Source: Burkholderia sp. D-99 (GTDB taxonomy: Bacteria > Pseudomonadota > Gammaproteobacteria > Burkholderiales > Burkholderiaceae). From it: DNA of 64,000 nucleotides. Both the position numbers and the translations under genes were made by a program. Under the pieces are notes generated by a model. The model had not been told where the DNA came from. It saw nothing but the letters and a program-made list of their open reading frames with translations, and ran no database searches. The stretch covers positions 186,001 to 250,000 of the forward strand of contig NZ_JAAOXM010000005.1 of assembly GCF_011605345.1 (NCBI RefSeq). Reading direction: 5' to 3'. Position 1 is the stretch's first letter; every line of letters starts with the position of its first letter. Shown here in pieces: positions 44,847-54,192 of this stretch.

Positions 44847-46481
44847 ATGACGAAGAGACACTGGACCGGGTCGTATGGCTCGATCCCCGCCGAGATCGAT
44901 CCCGATCGCCATCCTTCCGTAAGCGCGCTGCTGGACGACGCGATGCGCCGTTTCGCCGGTCGTCCGGCGTTCCATGCGTACGGCCGCACGCTCACCTATG
45001 CCGACGTCGACCGCCTGTCGACCGCGCTGGCCGCGTATCTGCAGCAGGTCGTGGGCGTCCGCAAGGGCGATCGCGTGGCCGTGATGCTGCCCAACGTGCT
45101 CGCGTTTCCGGTCGCGTTCGTCGCGGTCGCGAAGATCGGCGCGATCCAGGTCAACGTGAACCCGCACTACACGGCGCGCGAGCTCGAGCATCAGCTCAAC
45201 GATGCGGGCGTCGAGGTCGCCGTGGTGTGCGGCGGGTCGATGGGCACGTTCGCCGAGGTGGTCGGCGGCACGCGCGTGCGCACCGTGCTGAGCGTCGGGC
45301 GCGGCGATCTCGGCGTCGTCGATGCGCCGGCCGGTGCATGCGACGCGCTGCCGCCTGGTTCGGTCCCGCTCGCGGAAGCCATTGCCGCCGGGGAGTCGCT
45401 CGCGTTCGAACCGGTGCCGCTCGGCGGCGCGGACCTGCTGCTGCTGCAGTACACGGGCGGCACGACGGGCCTGTCGAAGGGGGCCGCGCTGTCGCACCGC
45501 AACCTCGTCGCGAACATCGCGCAGTTCGGTGCGATCGTGCCGGCCGCGCGCGAGCCGGGCGAGGAGGTCGTCGTCACGGCGATCCCGCTGTATCACATCT
45601 TCGCGCTGACGGTGAACTTCCTGTCCTACTTCGCGATCGGCGCGCAGAACTGGCTGGTCGCGAACCCGCGCGACATGGACGGCTTCATCGACGTGCTGAA
45701 GGCCGCGCGCCCGACGGTGTTCGTCGGCGTGAACACGCTGTACGCGGGGCTCGCCGGCCATCCGCGCCTGACGGAAGTCGACTGGTCGCGGCTGAAGCTG
45801 TCGGCCGGCGGCGGCGCGGCCGTGATCGACGTGATCTCGTCGCGCTGGAAGGCGGTGACGGGCAACTTCATCCGCGAGGGCTACGGGCTGTCGGAAACGT
45901 CGCCGGTCGTGTCGTTCAACCCGCAGTCGATCGACGCGTTCACGGGCACCACGGGCCTGCCGCTGCCGTCGACCGACGTGAAGCTGCTTGACGACCAGGA
46001 CAACGAGGTGGCGATCGGCGGCGCGGGCGAAATCTGCGTGAAGGGGCCGCAGGTGATGAGCGGCTACTGGCAGAAGCCGGAAGCGAATGCGGCCGCGTTC
46101 ACGGCCGACGGCTATTTCCGCACGGGGGACGTCGGCGTGTTCGACGAAGCCGGCTTCCTGCGGATCGTCGACCGCAAGAAGGACATGATCATCGTGTCGG
46201 GCTTCAACGTGTACCCGAACGAGGTGGAAGCCGTCGCGACCGCCGTGCCGGGCGTTGCCGAATGCGCGTGCATCGGCGTGCCGGACGCGCGCACGGGCGA
46301 GGCCGTCAAGCTGTTCGTGGTGCTGGCGCAGGATGCCTGCGTCACGGAGGAACAACTCGTCGCGCATTGCCGCGAGAGCCTCGCGGCCTACAAGGTGCCG
46401 AAGCTGATTCGCTTCGTCGACCGGCTGCCGAAGTCGACCGTCGGCAAGATCCTGCGCCGGGAACTCAGCCGCACCGACTGA
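44847..46481 (+). CDS. Long/medium-chain acyl-CoA ligase (AMP-dependent)
   Basis: 544-residue adenylate-forming enzyme with the P-loop YTGGTTGLSKG, GYGLSETSP, GYFRTGDVG and GFNVYPNEVE motifs and the catalytic C-terminal Lys in KSTVGKILRREL. It activates fatty acids to acyl-CoA through an acyl-AMP. Unlike the FAAL domain of the cluster it has the usual FadD layout. GGAG lies 6 nt before the ATG. An AraC regulator gene follows 101 bp downstream on the same strand. A link to lipopeptide starter supply is conceivable but unsupported. Confidence 0.92.
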   Translation: MTKRHWTGSYGSIPAEIDPDRHPSVSALLDDAMRRFAGRPAFHAYGRTLTYADVDRLSTALAAYLQQVVGVRKGDRVAVMLPNVLAFPVAFVAVAKIGAIQVNVNPHYTARELEHQLNDAGVEVAVVCGGSMGTFAEVVGGTRVRTVLSVGRGDLGVVDAPAGACDALPPGSVPLAEAIAAGESLAFEPVPLGGADLLLLQYTGGTTGLSKGAALSHRNLVANIAQFGAIVPAAREPGEEVVVTAIPLYHIFALTVNFLSYFAIGAQNWLVANPRDMDGFIDVLKAARPTVFVGVNTLYAGLAGHPRLTEVDWSRLKLSAGGGAAVIDVISSRWKAVTGNFIREGYGLSETSPVVSFNPQSIDAFTGTTGLPLPSTDVKLLDDQDNEVAIGGAGEICVKGPQVMSGYWQKPEANAAAFTADGYFRTGDVGVFDEAGFLRIVDRKKDMIIVSGFNVYPNEVEAVATAVPGVAECACIGVPDARTGEAVKLFVVLAQDACVTEEQLVAHCRESLAAYKVPKLIRFVDRLPKSTVGKILRRELSRTD

Positions 46482-46582
46482 TGGCGTCGGCGCGCCGCGC
46501 AGGGCCCGGCGCGCCGAAGGCCCGGAAGGCTCCGCGCGGGCCGCTCAAGTACAATGCGAGCGGTTCGATCGACGGGGACGCG

Positions 46583-47635
46583 ATGACCGGTTCAGATTCA
46601 CTTTCCGCCCAGCCCGGGCCCGGGCGGGCGCTGCCGTCGCCGAGCGCGACGGTGCCGATCTCGCTCGTCAACGGCTTCCTCGCGAGCGCCGGTGCGCAGC
46701 GCGACGTGGTCGAGCGCTACCTGCGCGGAGCCGGCATCCCGATCGAGCTGCTCGGCGAACCGCATGCGCGCGTGACGGAGGAACAGTTCTCGACGCTGTA
46801 CCGTACGCTCGCGATCGACCTCGACGACGAGATGCCCGGCATCTTTTCGCGCCCGCTGCGCGGCGGCACGCTGAAGTACCTGTGCCTGAGCCTGCTCGAT
46901 GCGCGCAACCTCGAAACGGCGCAGCACCGTTTCGGGCAATTCTTCCATATCCTGCTCGACGATTTCTTCGTCGAATCGAAGCGCGACGGCCTCGTCGCGC
47001 AGGTGCTGCTGCGCCCGAACGACGCCATCGGCCCGATCGGCGCGCTCGGCCAGGAACTGATGCTCAAGCTCGTGCACGGCGTGTGCTCCTGGCTGATCGG
47101 GCAGAAGATTCCGCTGCTGCAGATCGAGTTCGCGTGCCCGCGGCCGCGCCATGCGGTCGACCACCTGTATTTCTTCACCGGCTCCGTGGCGTTCGACTGC
47201 GAGCGCACGCTGATGCGCTTCAGTGCGGATTACCTCGACGCGCCGATCCGGCAGAGCAAGCGCAACCTGCGCAAGTTCCTCGCGCGCGCACCCGGCGACT
47301 GGATCTTCGAATCGTTCAGCGAACAGCTCGTGTGCCATCGCGTGCGGCAGTACCTGTCGGCAGCGTTGCCCGACCTGCCGGTGATCGACCAGGCGGCCGA
47401 GCACCTGCATTGCTCGGTGCGCACGTTGAGCCGCCACCTGGCCGCCGAAGGGACGACGTTCCAGGTGCTCAAGGACGAGTTGCGGCGCGACATCGCGATC
47501 CAGCGGCTGACCGATACGCCCGACACGATCGCGGCGATCGGTGCCGACATCGGCTTCGACGATCCGAGCGCGTTCCATCGCGCGTTCCGGCACTGGACGG
47601 GGAGCACGCCGGGGACTTACCGGCGGCGCGCATAA
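46583..47635 (+). CDS. AraC-family regulator
   Basis: 350 residues. The N-terminal part resembles the arabinose-binding-like domain of OruR-type regulators. The C-terminal helix-turn-helix pair (LHCSVRTLSRHLAAEGTTF ... IGADIGFDDPSAFHRAFRHWTGSTPGTYR) is complete. It probably regulates the acyl-CoA ligase gene beside it. ATG 46583 has a GGGGA run 5 nt upstream; longer in-frame starts would overlap the ligase gene. Confidence 0.88.
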   Translation: MTGSDSLSAQPGPGRALPSPSATVPISLVNGFLASAGAQRDVVERYLRGAGIPIELLGEPHARVTEEQFSTLYRTLAIDLDDEMPGIFSRPLRGGTLKYLCLSLLDARNLETAQHRFGQFFHILLDDFFVESKRDGLVAQVLLRPNDAIGPIGALGQELMLKLVHGVCSWLIGQKIPLLQIEFACPRPRHAVDHLYFFTGSVAFDCERTLMRFSADYLDAPIRQSKRNLRKFLARAPGDWIFESFSEQLVCHRVRQYLSAALPDLPVIDQAAEHLHCSVRTLSRHLAAEGTTFQVLKDELRRDIAIQRLTDTPDTIAAIGADIGFDDPSAFHRAFRHWTGSTPGTYRRRA

Positions 47636-47656
47636 CGCGTCGCTTCAAGGGTCAAC

Positions 47657-47681
47657 GGAGCCGGTTCCCATAACCGGCTCC
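47657..47681. terminator. Strong hairpin between convergent genes
   Basis: Perfect 10-bp stem GGAGCCGGTT/AACCGGCTCC with a 5-base loop, between the AraC stop (plus) and the pqiC stop (minus). No T-run follows on either strand, so it is a terminator-like or transcript-stabilising structure rather than a classical intrinsic terminator. Confidence 0.45.
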
Positions 47682-47722
47682 CTTCGCGGGTTCCCATGGA
47701 CGGCTCCCATAGGCGGGGCGCT

Positions 47723-48352
47723 TCACGAGTCGACGGGACAGGCAGGGCGCCCGCTGCCGAAGCTGCGCACGGTGCTCGCGATCCGGGCGGCGAACTGCTC
47801 GATCATGCGCTGTTGCACGCGCACCATGTCGGCATAGCTTCCAGGAGCGGCCTCGTTGAGCCGCGTGCTGCACGAAATGCGCGGGCCCGGCGTGTCCTGC
47901 TGCACACCGACGGCCCAGTCGGCTTCGAACTGGGCCATGCTCCCGGGCCACGCATCGAAGCGGCGCACCTGCGTGCGGATGCTCATGACGGCCTGGTTCG
48001 ACGGACGCGGCAGGCCGGTGACGTTGCGCGCGCCCAGTTGCTCGACGAGTGCCGACGAAAGTGCCGCGCGCAGCTCGTCGCCGAGCGGTGCGACCCAGCG
48101 TTCGTTGTCGAGTATCACCGCGCTGCCCGTGCCGCTGCGAACGACCATCTGCTGCTGGTCGAGCTGGGCGGGAATGCCGACCGGCAACACGTTGATCGCC
48201 AGCGGCGCGGTGCCGCGCGCAGTGGTTGCCGTCGCGGACGTGGCCGGCGAGACGAGCGTGTAGTAATGCACCGGGTTCGACGCGCAGGCGGTCAGCGCGA
48301 TGACGGCACCTGCGCCCAGGGCGATCGTCCTGGCGCGAATCGGGAAGCTCAT
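47723..48352 (-). CDS. pqiC: PqiC-like outer-membrane lipoprotein
   Basis: 209 residues with a lipoprotein signal peptide (lipobox LTAC, Cys about residue 23) and the ABC-transport auxiliary lipoprotein (YmbA/PqiC) fold, starting NPVHYYTL. It anchors the periplasmic PqiB tunnel at the outer membrane. The ATG overlaps the pqiB stop by 4 bp (ATGA). It is the last gene of the pqi operon, facing the AraC gene across a hairpin. Confidence 0.88.
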   Translation of the reverse strand: MSFPIRARTIALGAGAVIALTACASNPVHYYTLVSPATSATATTARGTAPLAINVLPVGIPAQLDQQQMVVRSGTGSAVILDNERWVAPLGDELRAALSSALVEQLGARNVTGLPRPSNQAVMSIRTQVRRFDAWPGSMAQFEADWAVGVQQDTPGPRISCSTRLNEAAPGSYADMVRVQQRMIEQFAARIASTVRSFGSGRPACPVDS

Positions 48353-50019
48353 GGTTGTCGTGGCTCCTGCTGGACAGGCGGGGTTGAAGTGTCAGCCGGC
48401 GCGAGCAGTGCATGATCGGCCCCGGTTCCCCGCAGCAGCGATTCGGGACGGCGGCCCAGCATGTCGGTCAGCGTGCGCAACGAGCGCGCGGTACGCTGGA
48501 CTTCGGTCAGCGTGTTCGCCAGGTTTTCCTGAAGCGGACCGTCCTCGGCGATGCCCTGACGCAACGCGCCGAACGTCTGGTTCGCCTGGTCGAGCGCGCG
48601 CGTCGTCGACGGCAGCAACTGGCCGTTGACCTGCCTGAGCGTCGCGTCCAGGTTCGTCAGGCTCGAATCGACATGCTTGCCGATCGAATTCAGCGGCATC
48701 TTGTTGATCTTGTCGACGATTTCGGCGACTTGCTCCGGCAGCTTGTCGAACGTACTGGTGACAGTGGGAATGGTCAGCGGCGTCGCATTGGCGTCGAACG
48801 GCACCTTCGGCGCGTTCTTCACGAAATCGAACGAAATGTAGAGCTGCCCCGTCAGCAGGTTGCCGGTACGCGTTTCCGCCCGGAGCCCGTGCTCGACCAG
48901 GCCCGCGAGGAACTGGGCCGCGCGCGGATTGCCGTTGCCTTCGGTCTTCTGCAGTTTCTCGACGACGGGGCCGAGACGATACGGATAAACCTTGACCATG
49001 ACGATGGACCGGAAACGCTGGGTGGCACGGTCGAAGTCGAGCTGGGTGGAGACGACCTTGCCCATTTCGATGCCGGAAAATTCCACCGGCGCCCCGACCG
49101 CGAGCCCGCGCAACGGCTGTTCGAAACGCAGCCGGATGAGCTGGGACGGACCGTCCGGAGCGGCCATCGCGGCAGCTTCGTCGGCGGCGAGCGTAAACAG
49201 GTTGCCGGCAGGGGCGGCCGCCGTGCCGCCGTCTTCCGGTGTCGCGAACGCGATGCCGCCGCCCACGATCGTCGCGACCGACTGGGTTTTCAGCTTCAGG
49301 CCGTTCGCGTCGAGCGAAAGATCCATGCCGCTCGCATTCCAGAAGCGCGTATCGGTCGTCACCAGGCGATCGTACGGCGCATCGATGAACACCTGCAGGT
49401 TCATGTCGCGACTTTGCATGTCGAGCTTGTACGACGCGACGTGGCCCACCATCAGATGGCGGTAATAGACCGGCGAGCCGATATCGAGCGAGCCGAGATC
49501 GGTGGCCCGCAACGCGAAGCTCGTTCCCGGCGTGCCGTTGATGATGGTAGGCGGCGTTTCGAGCCCGGTGTAGGCTTTGCGCGCCTTGTCGGAGCGGCCC
49601 GTGTCCATGCCGATGTACGCGCCGGAGAACAGCGTATCGATGCCCGATACGCCGCTCATGCCGACGCGGGGCCGCACGACCCAGAAGCGCGTGTCGTCGC
49701 GAATCAGGTTGCGTGCATTCTTCACGAACGAAACCGTCGCGACCACGTGTGAACTGTCGTCGCTCAGCGAAATGGCGGTCACGGTGCCGATCACGACGTC
49801 CTTGTACTTGACGGGCGTCTTGCCGGCCTCGAGACCCTGCGCGGTGCTGAACGTGATCGTGATTTCCGGCCCGACGGACAACCACGCGTGGATCACCATC
49901 GACAGGCCGATCAGCGCCGCGACGAGCGGCACGAGCCAGACGAGCGAAAGCCGCAGCCGGTTGCGTGACACGGGCGGGTCGTGGGGTTCGAGGCCTTGCG
50001 GGCCGGATGCAGGATTCAT
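48349..50019 (-). CDS. pqiB: PqiB, MCE-domain intermembrane transport protein
   Basis: 556 residues. One membrane segment (about 22-45) is followed by three MCE domains, recognised by repeats of the GLxxGxPVxYxxxxVGxV pattern near residues 55, 170 and 310. A long helical C-terminal region then forms the tube. PqiB bridges the periplasm and moves lipid between membranes. ATG 50019 overlaps the stop of the second pqiA gene (ATGA); an earlier TTG would overlap it further. Confidence 0.92.
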   Translation of the reverse strand: MNPASGPQGLEPHDPPVSRNRLRLSLVWLVPLVAALIGLSMVIHAWLSVGPEITITFSTAQGLEAGKTPVKYKDVVIGTVTAISLSDDSSHVVATVSFVKNARNLIRDDTRFWVVRPRVGMSGVSGIDTLFSGAYIGMDTGRSDKARKAYTGLETPPTIINGTPGTSFALRATDLGSLDIGSPVYYRHLMVGHVASYKLDMQSRDMNLQVFIDAPYDRLVTTDTRFWNASGMDLSLDANGLKLKTQSVATIVGGGIAFATPEDGGTAAAPAGNLFTLAADEAAAMAAPDGPSQLIRLRFEQPLRGLAVGAPVEFSGIEMGKVVSTQLDFDRATQRFRSIVMVKVYPYRLGPVVEKLQKTEGNGNPRAAQFLAGLVEHGLRAETRTGNLLTGQLYISFDFVKNAPKVPFDANATPLTIPTVTSTFDKLPEQVAEIVDKINKMPLNSIGKHVDSSLTNLDATLRQVNGQLLPSTTRALDQANQTFGALRQGIAEDGPLQENLANTLTEVQRTARSLRTLTDMLGRRPESLLRGTGADHALLAPADTSTPPVQQEPRQP

Positions 50020-50663
50020 GCTTCTTCGGCGTCCCAAATGAGGCGTGGGTCAAAACTCATCGCAGACAGCATCGTGAGAATGACGACCATGCCGAAAAAC
50101 AAAATGCCGGCGCGCGGTTCGATCTCGGACAGCGGACCGAACTTCACCAGCGCACAGATGATCGCGACGACCAGCACGTCCAGCATCGACCAGTAACCGA
50201 CCAGCTCGACCGCGCGGTACAGCACGGCCCGCTCGCGCATGGCCGACACGCTGCGCCGGCCGGTCGTGACGAGCAACATGCCGAGCGCGAGGAACTTCGT
50301 GCACGGCACGACGACGCTCGCGATGAAGATGACCGACGCGATGCCGTACGAGCCGGCTTTCCAGAACACCACGACGCCGCTGAGGATCGTCGATTCGCTG
50401 TGGCTGCCGAGCAGCGTGGTGCGCATCACCGGCAACAGGTTGGCCGGGATGTAGAAGATCAGGCTGGCGATCAGGAGCGCCCAGGCGCGCACGATGCTGT
50501 CCGAACGACGCGCGTGCAGCGCGGCCCCGCATCGCGGGCAGCGGGCCGTTTCCGCGGCATGCGGATGGGCGTCGTGCGCGGCGGATGCGTGCGTGCGGCA
50601 GACGAGGCCACATGCATGGCACCCGACCATGCCCAGCTGACTGGCGCGCACGGGCAGGCTCAC
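50016..50663 (-). CDS. pqiA: PqiA domain protein, second half
   Basis: 215 residues: a CxxC zinc ribbon pair (CHACG and CPRCG) and four hydrophobic helices, equal to one PqiA repeat. E. coli PqiA has two such repeats in one chain; here they are separate genes. The GTG start overlaps the preceding stop (GTGA), so both are made together. It is the inner-membrane part of the PqiABC lipid transport system. Confidence 0.88.
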   Translation of the reverse strand: MSLPVRASQLGMVGCHACGLVCRTHASAAHDAHPHAAETARCPRCGAALHARRSDSIVRAWALLIASLIFYIPANLLPVMRTTLLGSHSESTILSGVVVFWKAGSYGIASVIFIASVVVPCTKFLALGMLLVTTGRRSVSAMRERAVLYRAVELVGYWSMLDVLVVAIICALVKFGPLSEIEPRAGILFFGMVVILTMLSAMSFDPRLIWDAEEA

Positions 50664-51286
50664 GGGCGGCCTCCGTCGGCTTCCACCGGGACGACCCAGT
50701 CCCACAGCTGGCGCGCGTCGTGACCCGCGATCAGCGGGATCAGCACCATCAGCACGGCGGTGGCCCACAAGCCGGCGCCGGGAATGATCTGCATGATGCT
50801 GGACAGCTTGATGATGGCGATCAGGATGCCGAGCAATCCGACCTCGATCATGCTCCAGGGCCGCAGCGCGACGAGCAGCCGCATCAGCGGGCCGAATGCG
50901 GGTGCGCGATGTCCGGCACGGGCAAAGGCCAGCAACCAGATCAGCGTGGCGATCTGCAGGAACGGCACCACCACGATCGCGAGGGCCGTCGGAATCGCGA
51001 TCGGCGCGGCGAAACCCTGGGCAAGCGCGAGCGCGGATTGCCACAGTGTGGCCTCGCTGTGCAGCCCCTGCACGCTGATCCGCATGATCGGGCAGAGGTT
51101 GGCGATGGCAAAGACCACGCCGGCCGCAACCGCCAGCGCGAGCCATCGGTCGATATCGAGCCAGCTCGATCGGAACAGCACGGCGGCGCAGCGTTCGCAC
51201 CGCGCGACCTCGTGAGGCGCCAGCGCGCGGCGCCGGTAGACGCTGTCGCAATGCTCACAGGCGATCAGGGTCGGAAACGTGTCCAT
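50660..51286 (-). CDS. pqiA: PqiA domain protein, first half
   Basis: 208 residues with a zinc ribbon (CEHCD, CERCA) and four membrane helices, equal to the first PqiA repeat. It is first gene of the pqi operon. ATG 51286 (MDTFPTL) is chosen over ATG 51307. It leaves 41 bp to the shared upstream element, close to the 46 bp seen at the efflux operon, and neither start has a strong ribosome binding site. With the next gene it makes a split PqiA. Confidence 0.85.
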   Translation of the reverse strand: MDTFPTLIACEHCDSVYRRRALAPHEVARCERCAAVLFRSSWLDIDRWLALAVAAGVVFAIANLCPIMRISVQGLHSEATLWQSALALAQGFAAPIAIPTALAIVVVPFLQIATLIWLLAFARAGHRAPAFGPLMRLLVALRPWSMIEVGLLGILIAIIKLSSIMQIIPGAGLWATAVLMVLIPLIAGHDARQLWDWVVPVEADGGRP

Positions 51287-51327
51287 GTGTTCGTGTTGCT
51301 CGCGCATGCGTGCTCGATGACTTGCTT

Positions 51328-51390
51328 CGCAGTGTGCGTGGCGTCGATGGACGTTTTTGTGCGGTTTGATGGAGAAACGATGGAGCGGGA
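51328..51390 (-). promoter_or_regulatory. Shared operator/promoter element, pqi copy
   Basis: In the 399-bp gap before pqiA. Three GATGGA words start at 51346, 51368 and 51379 (22 and 11 bp apart), with tttttgtgcgg between the first two and cgcagtgtgcgtg nearest the gene. It aligns without gaps to 58561-58623, 47 of 63 positions identical, with most differences in the spacers. Direct repeats in an 11-bp helical phase are typical of OmpR-type regulator sites. The rest of the gap holds nothing recognisable. Confidence 0.7.
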
Positions 51391-51685
51391 TCAAAAGGCG
51401 CAGGCTGCCGGGTGGCTCTACAGGCGCACACAATCTGTCACGACAACGGCGAACCGGGGTTGGATGGGAGTGCTATCTTTCGCCGGACTTTCGTCGAAAC
51501 GAATGGGCAGCAACGCCGAGCGCGATGCCCGTCATCGAAGCGAGCGCAACGAACGACGTGAAGCCGTTTCCACCCGCACGCTTGCCGGGACGCGCATAGC
51601 GCAACCCGATCTGCCACTCGTACGGGAGTTTCAGAAAAAGTCTTTTCACGGGGGAAGGGGCTGGCAGCGAATGCGGCGCAACGGG

Positions 51686-51946
51686 TTACAAGCCTGACCT
51701 GCGCGCCAGTTTGACGAGATCGATGACCGTCGCGACGAGCCCGGCCAGCAGCAAGGCGGCCAGCAGCAGATAGCTCGGCGTCTCCCGGATCACCACCGCG
51801 ATCGGGTGGTCGGTCGCAGGAGACGAAACGGCGAGGATCAGCCCGTAGACGACGAACCACCCGGTCGCGATCGTCAGCACGACAGCGACCGTCAGCAGGC
51901 CGATGATCCGCGCAACGCGCAGCCGCGATCCATGAGGCGCGTTCAC
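51686..51946 (-). CDS. Small two-helix membrane protein
   Basis: 86 residues with two membrane segments (about 10-35 and 55-75) and a basic C-terminus. No family is recognised. The GTG start overlaps the response regulator stop (GTGA), which makes it the last gene of the regulator and efflux block. It may be an accessory of the signalling pair or of the pump; neither is shown. Confidence 0.75.
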   Translation of the reverse strand: MNAPHGSRLRVARIIGLLTVAVVLTIATGWFVVYGLILAVSSPATDHPIAVVIRETPSYLLLAALLLAGLVATVIDLVKLARRSGL

Positions 51947-52632
51947 TGGGTGCTGCGCAGCCGGTAGCCGACGCCGCGCATCACCTCGGGCATCCCGGAC
52001 GCGCCCGCGCATTCGAGTTTCTTGCGCAACCGGCTGATATGGCTGTCGACGGTACGCTCCAGCGCGTCGACGTCGGCGAGGCAGGCGTCGATCAGTTCGC
52101 TGCGCGTGAACACGCGGTTCGGCGAGCCGGCCAGGTGGGCGAGCAGCCGGAATTCGGTCAGCGTCAGCGAAATGCTGGTTTCCCCGATGTCCGTGCGGAC
52201 CGTGGTCAGGTAGCTTTGCGTGTCGATTTCAAGGTTGCCGACCTTGATGAAGCGTCCCGCTGCGGTTGTTTCCAGGCGGCGCAGGATCGCACGGATGCGC
52301 GCGACCACCTCGGCCGGATTGAAGGGCTTCGTGATGTAGTCGTCCGCACCGAAGCGCAGCCCCTGCAAGCGATCGATTTCGCGGTCGAGCGCCGTGATGA
52401 TGACGATCGGCGTGTCGCCGCGGCGCCGCAGTTCGACCAGGACTTCCCAGCCGTCTTTCTTCGGCATCCTGACGTCGAGCAGGATCAGGTCGGGTTTCAG
52501 CACGGGCTGCACGTCGAGCACGGCCTGGCCGTGACTGACGCGGTAGGTGCGATAGCCGTCGTGAGCGAGATAGGCGTCGAGTATTTCGGCGATCTCCGGA
52601 TCGTCTTCGGCAATGAGTATCAGAGGGTTCAT
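51943..52632 (-). CDS. OmpR/BaeR-type response regulator
   Basis: 229 residues: receiver (AEDD, phospho-acceptor Asp in LILLDVRMPKK, Lys in YITKPFN) and winged helix (LTLTEFRLLAHLAGSPNRVFTRSEL ... RGVGYRLRST). It lies 113 bp after the outer-membrane channel gene on the same strand. No other kinase is near except the one on the far side of the efflux genes, so the pair brackets the pump. Probable binding sites are the two GATGGA triple-repeat elements. ATG 52632 is preferred; an in-frame GTG lies 9 bp earlier. Confidence 0.92.
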   Translation of the reverse strand: MNPLILIAEDDPEIAEILDAYLAHDGYRTYRVSHGQAVLDVQPVLKPDLILLDVRMPKKDGWEVLVELRRRGDTPIVIITALDREIDRLQGLRFGADDYITKPFNPAEVVARIRAILRRLETTAAGRFIKVGNLEIDTQSYLTTVRTDIGETSISLTLTEFRLLAHLAGSPNRVFTRSELIDACLADVDALERTVDSHISRLRKKLECAGASGMPEVMRGVGYRLRSTQ

Positions 52633-52745
52633 CGGGTTCACCGGAAGTGAGCGTGACCTGCAGGCGGGCCGGCGGCGCGGCACGTGCGCCGCCGGACTTC
52701 ACCGTGCGTTCAGTCGTCGCGAACGGAAGGGCGACGACTCGTTGC

Positions 52746-54188
52746 TCAGTTGTTCGCCACGTTGTTGGCGGGAGGCACGTCGGTGTCGACCAGACCGCCA
52801 CCGAGCGCCTTGTAGAGCGCGACCGCGTTGCCCAGTTCGGCATTGCGCAGATCCAGCAAGGCCTGACGCGCGGCATACAGCTGCCGCTGCGAGTCGAGCA
52901 GTTCCAGCCGATCCTCGATGCCGGCGCGATAGCGCAGGTTCACGAGATCGGTACGGCGCTCGGCGCTCTTGACGACCCGGCTCTGCGCGTCGATCTGGCG
53001 GCTGAACGTCTCGCGCCCGGCGAGGCCGTCGGCCACTTCGCGGAACGCGGTCTGGATCGATCGTTCGTACTCGACGACCGCACTGGACTTGCGCACTTCC
53101 GCGAGATTCAGTTCGGAACGCAGCCGGCCGCCCTGGAAGATCGGCAGCGTGACCTGCGGCGCAAAGCTCCACACGTTCTGGCCGCCGGCGAACAGGCTGC
53201 CCAGCCCCGGGCTCAGGAAGCCGATCGACGAGGTCAGCGACAGGCGCGGGAAGAACGCCGCGCGTGCCGCGCCGATGTCGGCGTTGGCGGCGACGAGGTT
53301 CTGCTCGGCCTGCTGGATGTCCGGCCGGCGGTACAGCAATTCCGACGGCAGGCCGGCCGGCAGTTGCGTCATCACTGGCTGGCGTTCCAGCGACAGCGGG
53401 TCGGGCAGGGTCTTCGGCAGGTCGGTGCCGACCAGCAGACGTAGCGCGTTGCGTGCTTGCTCGACGGCGCGCGAACGCGCTTCGAGATCGGCGCTGGCGC
53501 TCGCGACCTGGCCTTCGGCCTGCGCGATGTCGACGCCGCTCGCCTGGTTCGCTTCCTTGAGCCGGCGTGCGAGATCGAGCGACTGACGCCAGTCGTTCAG
53601 CGTGCGTTCGGACAGCGCACGCTGTTCCTGCGCGAGGCGCTCGGCGAAATACGCGTTGGCCACGGAGCCGACGAGCGCGATCTGCACCGCGCGGCGGCCG
53701 TGATCGGTTGCGAGGTAGCGCGCGAAAGCTGCATCGGACAGCGACTTCACGCGGCCGAACAGGTCGATCTCGAACGCGCTGACGCCGACGTTTACACCGT
53801 ACTGGTTCTGCGTCGTCTCGAACACCGGCGGGTTCGATTGCGAGTCGGCCGGCGTACGCTGGCGCGTGAAGCTCGCACCGGTGCCGATCGACGGCAGGCG
53901 CGCGGAACGCTGGATGCCGTACTGCGCTTCGGCGGCCTGGACGTTCAGCGCGGCCAGGCGCAGGTCGCGGTTGTTGTCGAGCGCGAGCTCGATCAGGCGC
54001 TGCAGGCGACGGTCGCCGAACATCGTGCGCCAGCCGAGATCGGCTGCGTTCGCGTGCTGGTCGGCCGCGGCAGCGGTCGTATAGGCGGTCGGCACCGGCA
54101 TCTCGGGCTTGACCAGCTTGGGTGCCATCGAGCAGGCCGACAGCGCGAGGGCGGCGGAAACCGCAGCGGAAAGAATGAGCAATCGCAT
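52746..54188 (-). CDS. RND efflux outer-membrane channel (OprM/NodT family)
   Basis: 480-residue outer-membrane factor lipoprotein (lipobox LSAC, Cys about 19) with the two tandem OEP repeats of TolC-like channels. It forms the exit duct of the tripartite pump made with the two upstream genes. It starts 4 bp after the pump gene ends, with AAGAAGG 8 nt before ATG 54188. Length and motifs are normal for the family. Confidence 0.94.
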   Translation of the reverse strand: MRLLILSAAVSAALALSACSMAPKLVKPEMPVPTAYTTAAAADQHANAADLGWRTMFGDRRLQRLIELALDNNRDLRLAALNVQAAEAQYGIQRSARLPSIGTGASFTRQRTPADSQSNPPVFETTQNQYGVNVGVSAFEIDLFGRVKSLSDAAFARYLATDHGRRAVQIALVGSVANAYFAERLAQEQRALSERTLNDWRQSLDLARRLKEANQASGVDIAQAEGQVASASADLEARSRAVEQARNALRLLVGTDLPKTLPDPLSLERQPVMTQLPAGLPSELLYRRPDIQQAEQNLVAANADIGAARAAFFPRLSLTSSIGFLSPGLGSLFAGGQNVWSFAPQVTLPIFQGGRLRSELNLAEVRKSSAVVEYERSIQTAFREVADGLAGRETFSRQIDAQSRVVKSAERRTDLVNLRYRAGIEDRLELLDSQRQLYAARQALLDLRNAELGNAVALYKALGGGLVDTDVPPANNVANN

Positions 54189-54192
54189 GGCA

